A model generated the notes under the pieces. The model worked only from the letters and a program-made list of their open reading frames with translations. It ran no database searches and was not told the DNA's origin. A program made the translations under genes and the position numbers. Shown one piece after another: positions 27,926 through 39,455 of a DNA stretch of 64,000 nucleotides (its first letter is position 1; each line of letters opens with the position of its first letter). The stretch lies in contig CM049306.1 in assembly GCA_026874595.1 (NCBI GenBank), positions 62,936,019 to 63,000,018 of the forward strand. The letters are read 5' to 3'. Source of the stretch: Sipunculus nudus. Its lineage: Eukaryota > Annelida > Sipuncula > Golfingiida > Sipunculidae.

Positions 27926-29599
27926 ATTTTTTAAATACCCACCCGTGATTACAAGACAGTACATTAAAACAGTAACAAAAAAAACATACAAAAAAACATA
28001 CAAAAAGGGTACTAAATACAAAATACATATATACATACAAATTAACCTATTAACCAAATCTAGAACAGTTTTAAGCGAGTCCAAATCTTTCCAATCAGAT
28101 GTTAATTTGTTTCAAATTACAAAGCCATAGTTTCTACTGGTTTTTTGCCTATGCATAGAGTTAGGCCTACTTTACGTCAGGGATGACAGTCACTGAAGAT
28201 TGGTAATGTGTCTGTTTGATCAAATTATTAAGATTAATTAAAACTCAATGATTTCTGAGCAGAAAGGATATATTTCATTCAGTTTTCTCTAAAGATAATA
28301 TGTTAAAGCTCTGAGACAAAGCAGGGCTTCCGAGAGAAATATTTCGAGGCGGTACATAGGTTTCCGGCCCCCTCCTTTTTCTTCGTTATAATAACCATTT
28401 AGTTTTACGGATGTACTCAACTCTTTATTCGATTTTAATCAAAGGGTGTACTTATAGAAGCAGTATACTAAAGAATATACTGTAACATGCATGTTTTCTT
28501 AATTTAATGCTACCTATATTATCATGTATATACGTTATCCACCATGCTGAACTGAAATAAAATTCATATGGAGGTTTAGCAGGCATCCCTATAACCTCAG
28601 TCTCAAGGCACGCAACCTACTGTACAAGAGGTTACCCACAGTACAGTATTTGCTTCTCATGCTTTATGTACTATCAATAACATTACTATCGCAATAACGA
28701 CAAAACCAGTTGAAACTTAGAAGACTTTTTAAATATTTACAGGAACATAATGATGTTTGATATATCATCACGTTCCGCCGCAGCCAAGTCGAGTACATAT
28801 GCGTCAGACATACTTTGACAGGTGTTAGATCAGCAGTGGAAGCTGTATGAATGACTGCAGTGATTCTGCATTTATATTTGGTCTTTCACAATAATAAGAA
28901 GCTTTATGGGTTCTTGCATGATAAGTTGATAATCGACAAGATATAAATAGCATACACATGTAGGGAGCCGGGATTTATATAAACAAAATTAAAGCGACCC
29001 CCAACCGCCCAGACACAAAGAAAAGCACCCAGATAAATTATAAAATAAATAAAATGAAAGGGGCCTCTCCACTGAATTGTTTTTTATTCCGCGTGAATCA
29101 ATAAATAAATTTGGTTTCTTGAATAATTATATTTAAGATCACTTAACAAAAGCAACTAACCTTCATTTTATATCTGATTTAGATTGAAAACAGAGTAAAA
29201 GAGTAAAATGAAAACAAATGGCATGTTATTCCGGAAAAGAAGTCTATGCTTTCCGTAGCCCTCCGGACTATGTAAAGTGAACGCAACTTAATATATTGTT
29301 TGGTAAATTTCTTCCATGTATGGATCTTTTGTACTAAATAAAAGAGTTGCCATTAATTCTGTTATATCGTAACTATTGTATATTGCTACATTTCCATGCA
29401 TTCTGATGGGCCTTAAGAACTCCTGGCCCTACCAGGCCCTTTGGACTCGACAAGGGAGAGACTTAAATTGGAAACTCCTAGGTCCAAGTCCCTTCCGATC
29501 ACTTCCGATTAAAACATTATATAAGCTAACATCAAGAAGAACTAGGAACCCATGGGTCTCGACGCTTAGCTACATTTGTCTATAAGGATATATGGTTAT

Positions 29600-30890
29600 G
29601 AGGTTATAACCTTTGACCTAGAGACCCCAAATCACAAGGAAACTTCCCCCATTTGGTAGGTGCACCACATGTCGATGATGGAAGGATTGAGATGAAAAGT
29701 TTGGCTTAAAATGCATCCACAATCTTTCTAAAGTTGTGGGTCCTGTGACCTTGACCTTTGATCTCATGACCCCAGAATCAACGGTTCTTACTTTCGTGGT
29801 AGGCCATATATAAGTCAAGTATGAAACCAATATTTCAAACCAAACTGATGTTATCATCTGGAAACTAATATGTGGATAGATGGCCCCCTTAACCTTTGAC
29901 CTTGTGACCCAAAAATCCATAAGTTACTTCCACTATTGGCAAGTGAGCAACATCTGGAAGATAAAAGGTTTGGGACAGAAAGTTCAACAATCTTTTTAAA
30001 GAAGTGGGTCCTGTGACCATGACCTTTGGCCTTATGACCCCAAAATCAAAAGGGTTCTTACATTATTGGTGGGTCATATAAAAGTCAAAATTTAAATTAA
30101 TATGTCCATCCAAACTGGAGTTTTCATCCAGAAACAAATATGTGGACAGACGGGCCCCTGAGACCATGACCTTTGACCTTGTGACCCCCAAATCAATTAG
30201 GTTCTTCCCCTTTTGGCAGCTCAGCTATATGTGCAAGATGGAAGGTTTGGGATGAAAAGTTTGGCTTAAAATTCATCCATAATCTTTCTAAATAAGTGGG
30301 TACTGTGACCTTGACCTTAGACTTCATGACCCAAAAATTGAACAGAATCTTCCCCTATTGGCAGGTTAGCAATATCTTGAAGATGGAAGGTTTGCGATAA
30401 AAAGTTTGGCTTTAAATGAATATGCATTCTTTTAAGGAAATGAGTCCTGTGACCTTGACCTTTGACCGTTGGACCCCAAAATTGACACGGTTCTTACTTT
30501 TGTGGCGAGTCATATATAAGTTAAGTTTGAAACCAATATGTCAAACTAAGTGGAAATATCATCTGGAAACTAATTTGTGAACAGATGGCCCCTGTGACCT
30601 TGACCTTTGACCTTTGACCCCAAATTCATTTATGCTCTTCCCTTACTGGCAAGTCAGCTAAATGCGCAAAATGGAAAGTTTGGGATGAAAAGCTTGGCTT
30701 AAAATGCAGCAATAATCTTTTTAAATAAGTGAGTCCTGTTACCTTGACCTTTGACCTCCTGACCCCAAAATCATATAGTTTCTTGCTTTAGTAAAGTTTA
30801 AAATCCATGTGTCAATACAACCTAGAGTTATCATCTGGAAACAAATTTGTGTGGATTGACGGATGAACAGACAGACAGACAGACAGGGTA
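29600..30890. repeat. Degenerate ~145-bp tandem repeat with TGACCTTTGACC motifs
   Basis: Nine related segments begin about every 130-150 bp. The TGACC(T)TTGACC-like core falls at about 29608, 29746, 29890, 30014, 30167, 30305, 30450, 30595 and 30745. Each is followed by a 'tgaccccaaaatca' type stretch and then by 'ggaaggtttgggatgaaaagtttggct' or 'catctggaaac' type text, which alternate and suggest an older repeat of about 290 bp. The array closes with (GACA)n at 30868-30886. TGACCTTTGACCT is the reverse complement of a perfect DR1 nuclear-receptor element. No coding potential is seen. It resembles a dispersed repeat type I associate with mollusc genomes; that association is from memory only. 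Confidence 0.85.
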
Positions 30891-31080
30891 ATTACTATAT
30901 GACATCCACTTGTGATCAATACACACACCAGGTTTTTTTTGGGCACTAGATGTAATTACAGCTAAGAAACTGACATGATTGTTGTCATTTTACAGTTAAA
31001 AAATAGAAAAATAATCGTTTAAATAACAAAAAATGCAGGTGGGGCCACAACTTTTCGAGAACTGACAAAACTATTCATGG

Positions 31081-31400
31081 TCAATATTCAAGGCAAGATT
31101 CATGACAATCCATGCATTTATTTTCAAGATATTGGAGGTTTTGTATTATATTTTTTATTATTCTGGGGGGGGGGGGGGTACTTTCAAGCTCCATAGCTCG
31201 GCGGATATAGGTGACAGTGACCAAATTCAGGTTTCCAAGGAGATATTTATTGACCTCCTTGGATTTTCTCTTAGAAGTTTCTAGAACCAGCAATTACGAT
31301 TTGTGCCCTGCTAACGGACGGCCGGACGGACGACGGACAAAGCGCCATTCCTATACCTCAGTTGACTTACAGTCAGCTGAGCTAAAAAAAAAACAAAGTT
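31081..31400 (+). repeat. Possible retroposon fragment with A-rich tail
   Basis: The stretch runs through a 14-base G run (31165-31178), then a (ACGGACGG)-type GC-rich segment at about 31314-31340, a short inverted repeat CAGTTGAC / GTCAGCTG, and ends in a 10-base A run at about 31385. A poly-A end after such a conserved-looking tail suggests a SINE-like or truncated retroposon, but no A or B box and no target duplication were found. Confidence 0.35.
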
Positions 31401-32375
31401 CCGCATTGAAAAGCATTTAGCCGGGCTCCTTTGAGGCGTCCTTAAGACCGCATTATAAAAGCAAGTGGACATAAAGGCCAACGAGATTTTCTAATTTCAA
31501 GTATTTTCTGGTGTTCTTCACATGAAGGAAACTCCTGACGAGCCTGGAGCCCTTTGGTCACGCACTATTAGAAAGTACATATTTACATTTCGTAAAACAC
31601 GTGGCTTCATCATTTTTTAGATTTTTATTGTGCCTCATTGAAAATTGCTAGGCTTAAATAAAATCAAGTGAGACATCTACATTTTCAAACATTTCACTGG
31701 ACCTTATAGGAAATTACTGCCTGGTACGGGTCCCTTAATTTCAACCCTTTAATTTCGATTAATAACTCGATATACATGTTTCTCAAATGACAAACGGGAT
31801 GCGCATTTCTGTCGCCCTATATCAGACCCTCTAGGGGCATCCTTACTAAAATGTATATAGGCTGAAAAAAAAACCAAATGAGACTTCTACATTTTCAAAC
31901 TTATTATTCTCCTCTGATCTGATCCTGGTCGATCGGGCACCCCTTAGGCCCTTTGTGCCCCCGTTTCGGTGTACCTGCTGACTTCACCGCTCATAAGGCC
32001 CTCTTTAAATTAGATAAAAACCGGCGGGGACTGCCGTGCTCCATGACCTATGCATGAGCAGCAGCTTCGAATGAAGATTTTGATTGGTCCATCATGGCTA
32101 CTAGAGGGTGTCATCCTATTCTGTTACTAAATCGAAACAGTTTAAACTGTGCCCTTGGCCTTACAAATTAACCTCTAGGAGCTTATTTTGCAAAAGGTTT
32201 AGGCACGCCTAGATAATTTACAAAATTGATGACCCCTAAATATTTATTAAACAGATATAAGGGGGGCGCGCGCCTGTTGCGCCCCTCTCTAAATACGCCC
32301 CTGCACACACACATACCTGCCTCTATCCCCTAACCCCCCGGTCTTAAACCCTCCCTCCCTGTTACTCGCTAGTGA
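31400..32375. other. Non-coding stretch
   Basis: No gene or clear element is seen. The sequence is of mixed composition with several short GC-richer patches (about 31930-32040, and 32260-32350 next to the minisatellite). Confidence 0.6.
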
Positions 32376-32379
32376 GCTG

Positions 32380-33269
32380 TAGTAATAGGAATGACTCAGA
32401 CACGCCGTGTATTAATAGGAATGACTCAGACAGGCCGTGTAGTAATAGGGGTGACTCAGACAGGCCATGTAGTAATAGGAGTGACTCAGACAGGCCATGT
32501 ATTAATAGGAATGACTCAGACAGGCCATGTATTAACAGGAATAACTCAGACACGCCGTGTATTAATAGGAATGACTCAGACAGGCCGTGTAGTAATAGGA
32601 GTGACTCAGACAGGCCGTGTAGTAATAGGAGTGACTCAGACAGGCCGTGTAGTAATAGGAATGACTCAGACACGCCATGTATTAATAGGAATGACTCAGA
32701 CACGCCATGTATTAATAGGAATGACTCAGAGAGGCCGTGTAGTAATAGGAATGACTCAGACACGCCATGTATTAATAGGAATGACTCAGACACGCCATGT
32801 ATTAATAGGAATGACTCAGACACGCCATGTATTAATAGGAATGACTCAGACAGACCGTGTAGTAATAGGAATGACTCAGACAGGCCATGTCGTAATAGGA
32901 ATGACTCAGACACGCCATGTATTAATAGGAATGACTCAGACACGCCATGTATTAATAGGAATGACTCAGACACGCCATGTATTAAAAGGAATGACTCAGA
33001 CAGGCCGTGTAGTAATAGGAATGACTCAGACACGCCATGTATTAATGGGAATGACTTAGACACGTCATGTATTAATAGGAATGACTCAGACATGACGTGT
33101 AGTAATAGAAATGACTCAGACACGCCCTGTATTAACTGGAAAGACTCAGACAGGCCATGTATTAATAGGAATGACTCAGACACGCCATGTATTAATAGGA
33201 ATGACTCAGACAGGCCGTGTAGTAATAGGAATGACTCAGACAGGCCATGTCGTAATAGGAATGACTAAG
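32380..33269. repeat. 30-bp minisatellite, about 30 copies
   Basis: The unit is 30 bp, built around ATGACTCAGACA, then C/GGCC, then TGTA.TAATAGGA. There are about 29-30 copies in phase and no indels. Two main haplotypes exist: CAGGCCGTGTAGTAAT and CACGCCATGTATTAAT, whose three or four differences mostly travel together. Since 30 is divisible by 3 and few stops occur, three frames stay open (a Cys/Asp/Asn/Arg-rich one on plus, a second on plus, and a Ser/Leu/His-rich one on minus). There is no unique start or flanking coding sequence, so none is called as a gene. Confidence 0.95.
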
Positions 33270-33360
33270 AGGGGTCATGCAGCTTGAAAATTAGGTAAAT
33301 CTATTTCCTTTGACTACGTATATAACCCTCAATTTTAGGAGTACACGTACGACCTCGGAA

Positions 33361-33625
33361 ATAAGGTTTGGCTCAAAAATAAATATCAAGTATAAATCTG
33401 TATACTATGACTAATATTTTGCATAAATTTTAGGAATTGAATATCAGCCATGATGGAGATCTAGCGCAAACGGACAGAAGTGGGAAAATGGATATCTCGT
33501 ATGGAATAAAGTAAAGGTCAAAAATAAATATCAGGTACAAAGTTGTGATCTTGGACTAATATTTTGGCTAAATTTTAGCTTTTGAAAACCAGCCATATTG
33601 GAGATCTAGCGCAAACAGAAAATGG
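33361..33625. repeat. Two diverged copies of a ~146-bp sequence
   Basis: The segment at about 33361-33470 is repeated at about 33512-33615. Shared landmarks in order are 'caaaaataaatatca', 'actaatatttt', 'aaattttag', 'ccagccat' and GGAGATCTAGCGCAAAC (near 33456 and 33600). The copies differ at many positions, so this is an old tandem duplication of non-coding DNA. Confidence 0.7.
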
Positions 33626-34467
33626 CGGAGGGAAGGAAATACAGGTAAAAGGGAAAATTTTAAATCTTTTTAAATCGTGGTTTTGCACTCAGGGGACCTT
33701 AAAGACGGTCTACTCACAAATATTTTACCCAAATATGGTCAAAGAAAACATTCAATAACCCAGGCTCTTTGTTGCCAGTCTTCCTTACAGGAATATAAAC
33801 TGGCAGCCATTAAAATTGTTGTTGAGGCTAATTACCATTGGTGAATATACAAATAACAATTAATATATCAACTGGCTTGATTTTTTTAACACTAGTTTTC
33901 TCTGCTTAAATTGCTCAGATAAAATTTTCTCGCGGGTTTATGTGAAATGTGTCAATATATTTCGATATGACGGATTTGTTTGGACACTATCTAACGCGAA
34001 TGAAATATCATTCTTTGAACATATAGTTTTATAACGAATATTCAGGTATAAATTATAAATATCCAAGATCCCTTGTGCATAACCTTTTTATTAGTTTCTC
34101 CAAAACATTTCTGACCTTACAAATTAAAATAAAAATATGTTTCAAGTCGTTCTTCAAACGTAATAAATAAGCAAAAAAATGATTCCGTGACTAACAATTA
34201 CCTATGTGTATCAACACTTATATCGAGAATGGGGCGCTGCATCAGGGACACCATAACTTTATTACAATATCCACGATGCTTGGGAAGTCCCTGGTATCGT
34301 AAGTGGCCATCAGGGATACTGGTCACAAAGGAATTTTCCCAAATATTGGTTTTGATTGCTCAACATAGTAGGTTTATATCGTATGAGTTAATAATTTAAG
34401 CCTATATATTTTTTAATTTATGGACTGTCCGAGTATCCGTGAACTTGAACTATCTATATAATTAATA
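33626..34467. other. Non-coding AT-rich stretch
   Basis: No gene or repeat with identifiable ends is seen. Confidence 0.6.
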
Positions 34468-34599
34468 CGAAGTTGGGATTTTTTCTACACAATGGTTTAC
34501 CTACATACGTTCTGATTTGACCTGAGAAATTCGACACATGTATCGGCGGTGAGCTCTTCTAGGTAAAATTTGTTTTATTTTGCGGGATTGTGCCCTGTT

Positions 34600-35008
34600 A
34601 AAGGGGCCTTTACACAGAATGGCGACCTTTGTGCCTCCCGAACACAGAATTTACCAGGTCGTCGTTGAAGCTCAAAGAAGGCAGAATGGTTGCCTAGGTC
34701 TTTCAAAGGTGGTACACAGGAGTTTACCATCAGGAATAAGACATCGCCATGGACGCCATGGTCGCCGTGATTGTTTGAACATGTTCCAAACAGTTGCACA
34801 AAGGTGGCCGAGGAGGTGGGTTACTCAAAGTTGGCTCAAAGATGGCAGAATGGAGGCAAAAGCATTATCCTGGTTGCAGATTAGAGGCAGAGTCACCGCA
34901 TTGGTTGCACAGGGGAAGCAGAAGGGAGGTAGGAATAAAAATGCCCTAAATTTGCATTTTGGAGGTTCAAGGGAAGCACATGTTATTGTTGCTCAAAGGC
35001 GGCACAAA
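34600..35008. repeat. Degenerate short-repeat insertion in copy A
   Basis: Relative to the paralogous segment near 41200-41235, copy A has about 400 extra bases between 'gccctgttaa' and 'ggtgcccct'. They contain imperfect repeats built on 'ttgctcaaaggtggcagaatgg' (for example near 34670, 34795, 34830 and 34990). A 165-codon open frame on plus crosses it; it starts outside the insertion, matches no family I recognise and has repeat-derived Gln/Arg/Gly content, so I do not call it a gene. Confidence 0.55.
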
Positions 35009-35237
35009 GGTGCCCCTATTTCTGTTTTCCCATTGAGTCCTTCACGCCTGTCACTTTTTTTTCAGGAGGGGCCTTGAGAATGTTTCTGCATTTCGAGCTC
35101 ACTGGCCACGGAGTGTATTCTGCAGTGCGCGGTCACAGGTCCACTCTGTAATCCCCATTGATCCCCATTCTTCCCTCAACATGAAGTAGATAATTTTAAT
35201 TCAAAACGAAGACCACATAACTCCGCTTTCAGTGCGA

Positions 35238-35936
35238 TACGCTCTTTACACAGCGCTTTAACTATAGGTCTACTTCCTATATCGTTAGCGCTGTTTGTTA
35301 TGACCTCGTATCCTGCATTGCTACACCAGAGGGAGCACTGTATTTTTGTCCAATCAGATGAGACCTTGTGCTGGAAGACACGGCCAAACGAGGAATACAC
35401 GGAGTCAATCATGTTGATTTCGTTTTGAGTGACAGCTCATCGCCCTAGTAACCGTATGAACAGGCCACAGGCTTGGAGAGAATTGCCGCAGACGTGGTTT
35501 ACTTAGGGCCTTTGGCACATAGGATGCCCGGTCGGTGAGCTGTAATTCAAACGAAACGTAACAACAAAGGCTGCGTGCACACCTCGCTGGCTAGTTTCAG
35601 TTCTGCAGACACCAGACACATGGCTACGCTAACACAGTCATACTGTCAGAATCGAATCGGTCGATTATGCGAGAATGCAGAGGGGGCAATTAAAATTCGA
35701 ACGTAAACTTATCTTCAAACGGCGCTTGAAGCGCAGCTATGGGCGGAGCCAGGATGCCTGTCGCGTGTTTGTTTATTGGCATCTGGTTGGCTGCTTGTCA
35801 CATCATACGCACGTTTTGTTCGGCAGACAACGAACCGCCATCTGGTGTCTAAATATATCATAAACGGTCAAAGCTGGCAGCGTGAAAATCAGTTGCTTCT
35901 TTAGAAGCGTAAGATTTCCGCTGCCTCGGGAGCGTA
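35238..35936. mobile_element. MULE-like non-autonomous DNA element, 699 bp
   Basis: The element is bounded by a 9-bp direct repeat TCAGTGCGA (35229-35237 and 35937-35945) and by terminal inverted TACGCTC / GAGCGTA. The paralogous copy at about 41480 has an uninterrupted site (TTCAATGCGAGGGC), which acts as an empty-site control and shows that the 699 bp were inserted with duplication of the target. A 9-bp duplication is typical of Mutator-like elements. Only 7 bp of terminal repeat are exact. However, a shared motif ACACCAGA.GG.G lies 85 bp from the left end and, inverted, 88 bp from the right end, suggesting diverged long terminal inverted repeats. No transposase is encoded. Confidence 0.65.
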
Positions 35937-36115
35937 TCAGTGCGAGAGCTTTCAGCTTGATTAACACCACGACCAGTTATCCGACTCCGTTTGTTTGTTA
36001 TGGGTTTTCATGTATGTTGATGTCTATACATTCATAAATATCTTTCCATTAAAACCATAGTTTCAATAGTTCATCCAATTTATGGGTTGTTCGTTCAAAC
36101 ACTGGAACACAGTTT

Positions 36116-36146
36116 GGGGGGGGGGTGGGGGTGGGGGGGGGGGGGG
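36116..36146 (+). repeat. Poly-G tract in copy A
   Basis: 31 bases, all G apart from two T interruptions. It lies at the position equivalent to the poly-G tract of 41686-41723 in the second unit; in the third unit the same place holds only a short GGAGGG (about 43077-43085). Confidence 0.9.
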
Positions 36147-36714
36147 ATGGATGCACACAATTTTAAGGATCCTCCAGGGAGTTTTTAAACATCAAAATAT
36201 AATACCAGTATGTCTTTATACTGATAGGGATTGTATTAAGTATCTAGAATCTGAGCCTAAAAACCTCCACCAGAATCTCCTTACAAGTCATGTGTTCAAG
36301 TGTACTCTTTTCATGTGTAAACACTGTCACGCTTCAGTGACCCGGTTTCCCCAGGGCGAGTAGTAGAATAAATACATACGAATGGGCGGCTTCTATAAGG
36401 GAACAAAGGAATTCTTCTTTTGTCATAATGGTATATGAGAAAAAAAAAGATATTATGTTGATTCTGATTACCTCTAAAATTCAATGGATTGTTCATACGG
36501 TTTAACACTAACCCTGTGCAAATTTTCTGAAAAATACGAATATACCCTTTTGCGTTTATTTTGTTAAAGACAAAGCAACGAACCAAGGCTGAAGTTATTT
36601 CTCTGCCACGGACTTGCACTGAAAAAATGTAAACCTGAAATTTATCTGGAAGAAACTTTAGTTTCCGATCAATCTTATGACAATCAACAAAACTCAGAAC
36701 AAGATTTAATACTA

Positions 36715-36808
36715 TAGGAGTCTATTTGCCTTAGCCTGTTTTACTTCTGTAGGAGTCTATTTGCCTGAGCCTGTTTTACTTCTGTAGGAGTCTATTTGCC
36801 TGAGCCTG
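36715..36808. repeat. 35-bp tandem repeat, 2.7 copies
   Basis: Three copies of a unit beginning TAGGAGTCTATTTGCC start at 36715, 36750 and 36785. They are nearly identical. The paralogous position near 43608 has no such triplication, so it arose after the units diverged. Confidence 0.92.
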
Positions 36809-37255
36809 TCTCTCCACATTGGCAGCTTTTACTTGCATTTTCGTGATGTCCATTAATCTTCAATTTATACAAATTATCTTTCACAAACTTTCACTTTTCT
36901 ATATACAGTCATATAATTCCTTAAAATTAATTTCATAGTATAGATGGCCCATTTATACAATGGCCAGCACTCCGGCAATGATGATGCCGTGCCCGTGTTG
37001 TTAATCGGAAGAAAAAAAAAACATTCTTACGCAAAATTCATTTACCTCTAAATATGCCTCATGTCTACTTCTTTGTCTGATTTCTCAAATAGCATAAATA
37101 AACATTTTTTGCTGACTTTTTAAGGAAGGAGGTTTCCTGGAGAATCTTAGCACAAGTGATCTTTATATTGAGCAACAGTCCCTGCGAAAAGCACATTACA
37201 AAACTATTAATCATATAGAACCATGGATTTTCCACGGGTGAATCTAGAATATATT

Positions 37256-38305
37256 AAGCTGTCCGTTAACTATTTTATCAAGAGTGGCCCGTAACTTTAT
37301 CAACAAGGACTGTCTTTTTACTTCACTAATTCTTCTGTCTAAGGAAAGCAAGTTATAAATGGTTCTTTTAAGAAACCATATGGTTCCGTCTAGAATTCAT
37401 TTGCCGGTGTGAAGGTTCCTCTCAGTAGTTTTGAGCTTCTACTGAGATTCCAGATCATGGAACCTGCTTGATCACCGGATGTTCCCATAATTGGGATGTT
37501 CATTTGAAGGCCAACGGTCGATCTTGAGTATGTTTGGTCTTCCAATGTCCGAGGAATAAAAATATTTCATAAGGCAAGTCTAGCGACTTAATCTCCCTAA
37601 TTTATCAGCTGATTTAAAAAAAAAATGGCTTATGTGATTAAAAACAAAACAACCCGATCAATGAGATTACTACATAGCTGCATGGATGCATTCACATCAT
37701 TCTGTTGTTAAAAGTACTGGAAATACTCACTTTTCATGTTTCTTGCAAATGGTTCACAAATGGTGTGGGAACAAAACTACTAGTCCATATTGGGTTTAGT
37801 CAGGAAAAGTGACAGTCCATGGCGTTTGTTTCGAAATGTGTCGGCTTTTTGTAACACGTGGGCACGAGGAACAATACAGCGCCTCTCAATGCAATTTAAA
37901 ATTAATGTTTCACGTGATTATATACTATTATTTAATATAGAATTACTTTTCAATATATTTATATACTGATGTGAATAAAAAATATATTCACTGTGGCTCA
38001 TCATGTCGATGATGCTTCTTGAACTTTACAAATAAATATGTATAATAGTGTTACATTGAAGGGGTGCAATTATGCATTATGGTTTGACAGATCACACACT
38101 CGCACACTAAATTTATTAAGGACTGCGACTAATAATGAAAAAAATAGGACACGAAAGTTTGCCAACCTTCACCAGCACAAAGTAAATTATAACTGCCTGT
38201 TGCACTCTTGTGAAGATCTGCCGGCCGCTCCCTAGAGTTCTTTCCGTCATTTTAAGGATTATAAAACCAGACGATGAACATTTCGTAATATACCTTATTG
38301 ATTGC

Positions 38306-38306
<1 letters not shown>
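37256..38306. other. Non-coding AT-rich stretch
   Basis: No gene or element with recognisable ends is seen. Confidence 0.6.
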
Positions 38307-38362
<56 letters not shown>

Positions 38363-38371
38363 TATATATAT
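38307..38371. repeat. (TA)n microsatellite
   Basis: About 65 bp of TA with one interruption. It abuts the truncated foldback element that starts at 38401, at the place where that element's left outer arm should be. Confidence 0.93.
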
Positions 38372-38400
38372 TAGTGTGTGTAGTCTAAAAAAGGTAGTCT

Positions 38401-38611
38401 GGTACAATTAGCAAATGTACCAGTACAGATCGCAATTGTGATTTGTTCTGGTACAAATAACAATTGCCAATGGTACTGGGACAATTGCCAGTCATGCCAG
38501 TACAAATCACCATTGGGATCTGTACTGGTTTATATATGATAGGAAATTATACCAAAGGGTTCTGTGTCACAACACGTCTAAAAAACGTTTGAGGTGGCAA
38601 TCTTAAATTGA
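38401..38611. mobile_element. Foldback MITE, truncated copy
   Basis: This is a second, older member of the family at 39456-39728. It shares the inner GGTACAA / GTACCAGTACA motifs and the whole right arm ('accaaagg.ttctgtgtc', then 'gtggcaat.ttaaattga', ending about 38611). The matching left outer arm is missing and the (TA)n tract lies close to the break. Confidence 0.7.
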
Positions 38612-39455
38612 AGTAAATCTCAATGTTGACATTAGTATGGGAGGTAAATAAGTTTTATTTGTTCTGAATGCATTAAATAAAAGTTTTGAAATAAATATGT
38701 CCAATAAAATATGGAGTAAATTCCCAACATGGATATTTTTAGTGGAATTAAGTTTTTTCATTTTCTAAATACATTAGATAAAACGTTTTGAATGAAGATA
38801 ATTTTATTTTTTCGCTATACATTGAATAAAGCATATTTTTTTTTCACAAGTCTTCTTTCACAGGCTGTTATTTACAGTATACTCCATCACACACTGTTGC
38901 GCACAAACAAGCCCAATTATATATTGAATACAATCACAACATGAACATGAGTAATTTCAACCCCTTCAGTTGCTACACTTCATCATAACCTGAGTGATCA
39001 CATGATAACAAACCTAAGTTGATGAGTAGTTTTACACACTCAGTTTTGACACCTCTTTCCTTAATAAGTCATAGATAGACGTGCTGGACCAAGGCCACGC
39101 AACCCAGACTTAGACGTTTTCACACCCCTCCTCTTTTAATAAACAATAGAGTTACAAGATCAATATGAATTGTCTCACTTTAGTTGTTTTACAAACTTTA
39201 TTCTACTAACTGCTTTTCAAAATAATGTTCAACAATAATTAATTTTAAGCGTGCAGAATAAATATATTCATTTGCAATTATAATATTCTTGTTGTTATTC
39301 TATACAATATCTGATTTAATTTTTAAATTTTTATTAACTGTATTAAGAAATAAAGGTATCAACTTCCAATAACAATTCACCATGTTTGGAATTTATTCAA
39401 AATCTGGTATTGAATATGCATATTTCCTTCAAAAATGCTTTTTAAATGCAATCAG
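38612..39455. other. Non-coding stretch between the two MITE copies
   Basis: AT-rich DNA without coding signal or recognised repeats. Confidence 0.55.

Larger units (their letters stand above)
25573..29600. other. Non-coding stretch right of the satellite
   Basis: No gene is seen. The array ends abruptly at about 25572 in unrelated AT-rich sequence. The stretch holds a (TA)n tract at 26842-26882 and a cluster of C and G homopolymers at 27747-27925. The open frames are short and either low-complexity (Pro and Gly runs from the homopolymers) or unrecognisable. Confidence 0.7.
34468..37255. repeat. Ancestral repeat unit, copy A
   Basis: Non-coding sequence collinear with 41058-44205. Matching landmarks include: 'gtttgttttattttgcgggatt' (34569 and 41165); the 'gcggtcac.ggtccact' segment (about 35128 and 41354); 'gtatgttgat..atacattca' with 'ctttccat' (about 36013, 41566 and 43000); a poly-G tract just after that in copy A and at 41686; 'cagaatct' with 'gggacaaagg' (about 36400 and 43265); 'gacaa.gcaac.aaccaaggctg' (about 36570 and 43454); and 'cctggagaat' (about 37136 and 44034). 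Similarity is moderate with many indels. Copy A also carries two private insertions (34600-35008 and 35238-35936) and a private 35-bp triplication. Confidence 0.75.

Noticed and set aside
27572-28130. Proline-rich and glycine-rich open frames
   Set aside because: They are translations of poly-C and poly-G runs with unrelated flanks.
32362-33268. Cys/Asp/Asn-rich and Ser/Leu/His-rich frames of the 30-bp minisatellite as genes
   Set aside because: Three frames on both strands are equally open, which follows from the period. There is no flanking coding sequence.
34580-35077. 165-codon plus-strand frame as a gene
   Set aside because: It spans an insertion of degenerate short DNA repeats, is absent from the paralogous unit and shows no domain.
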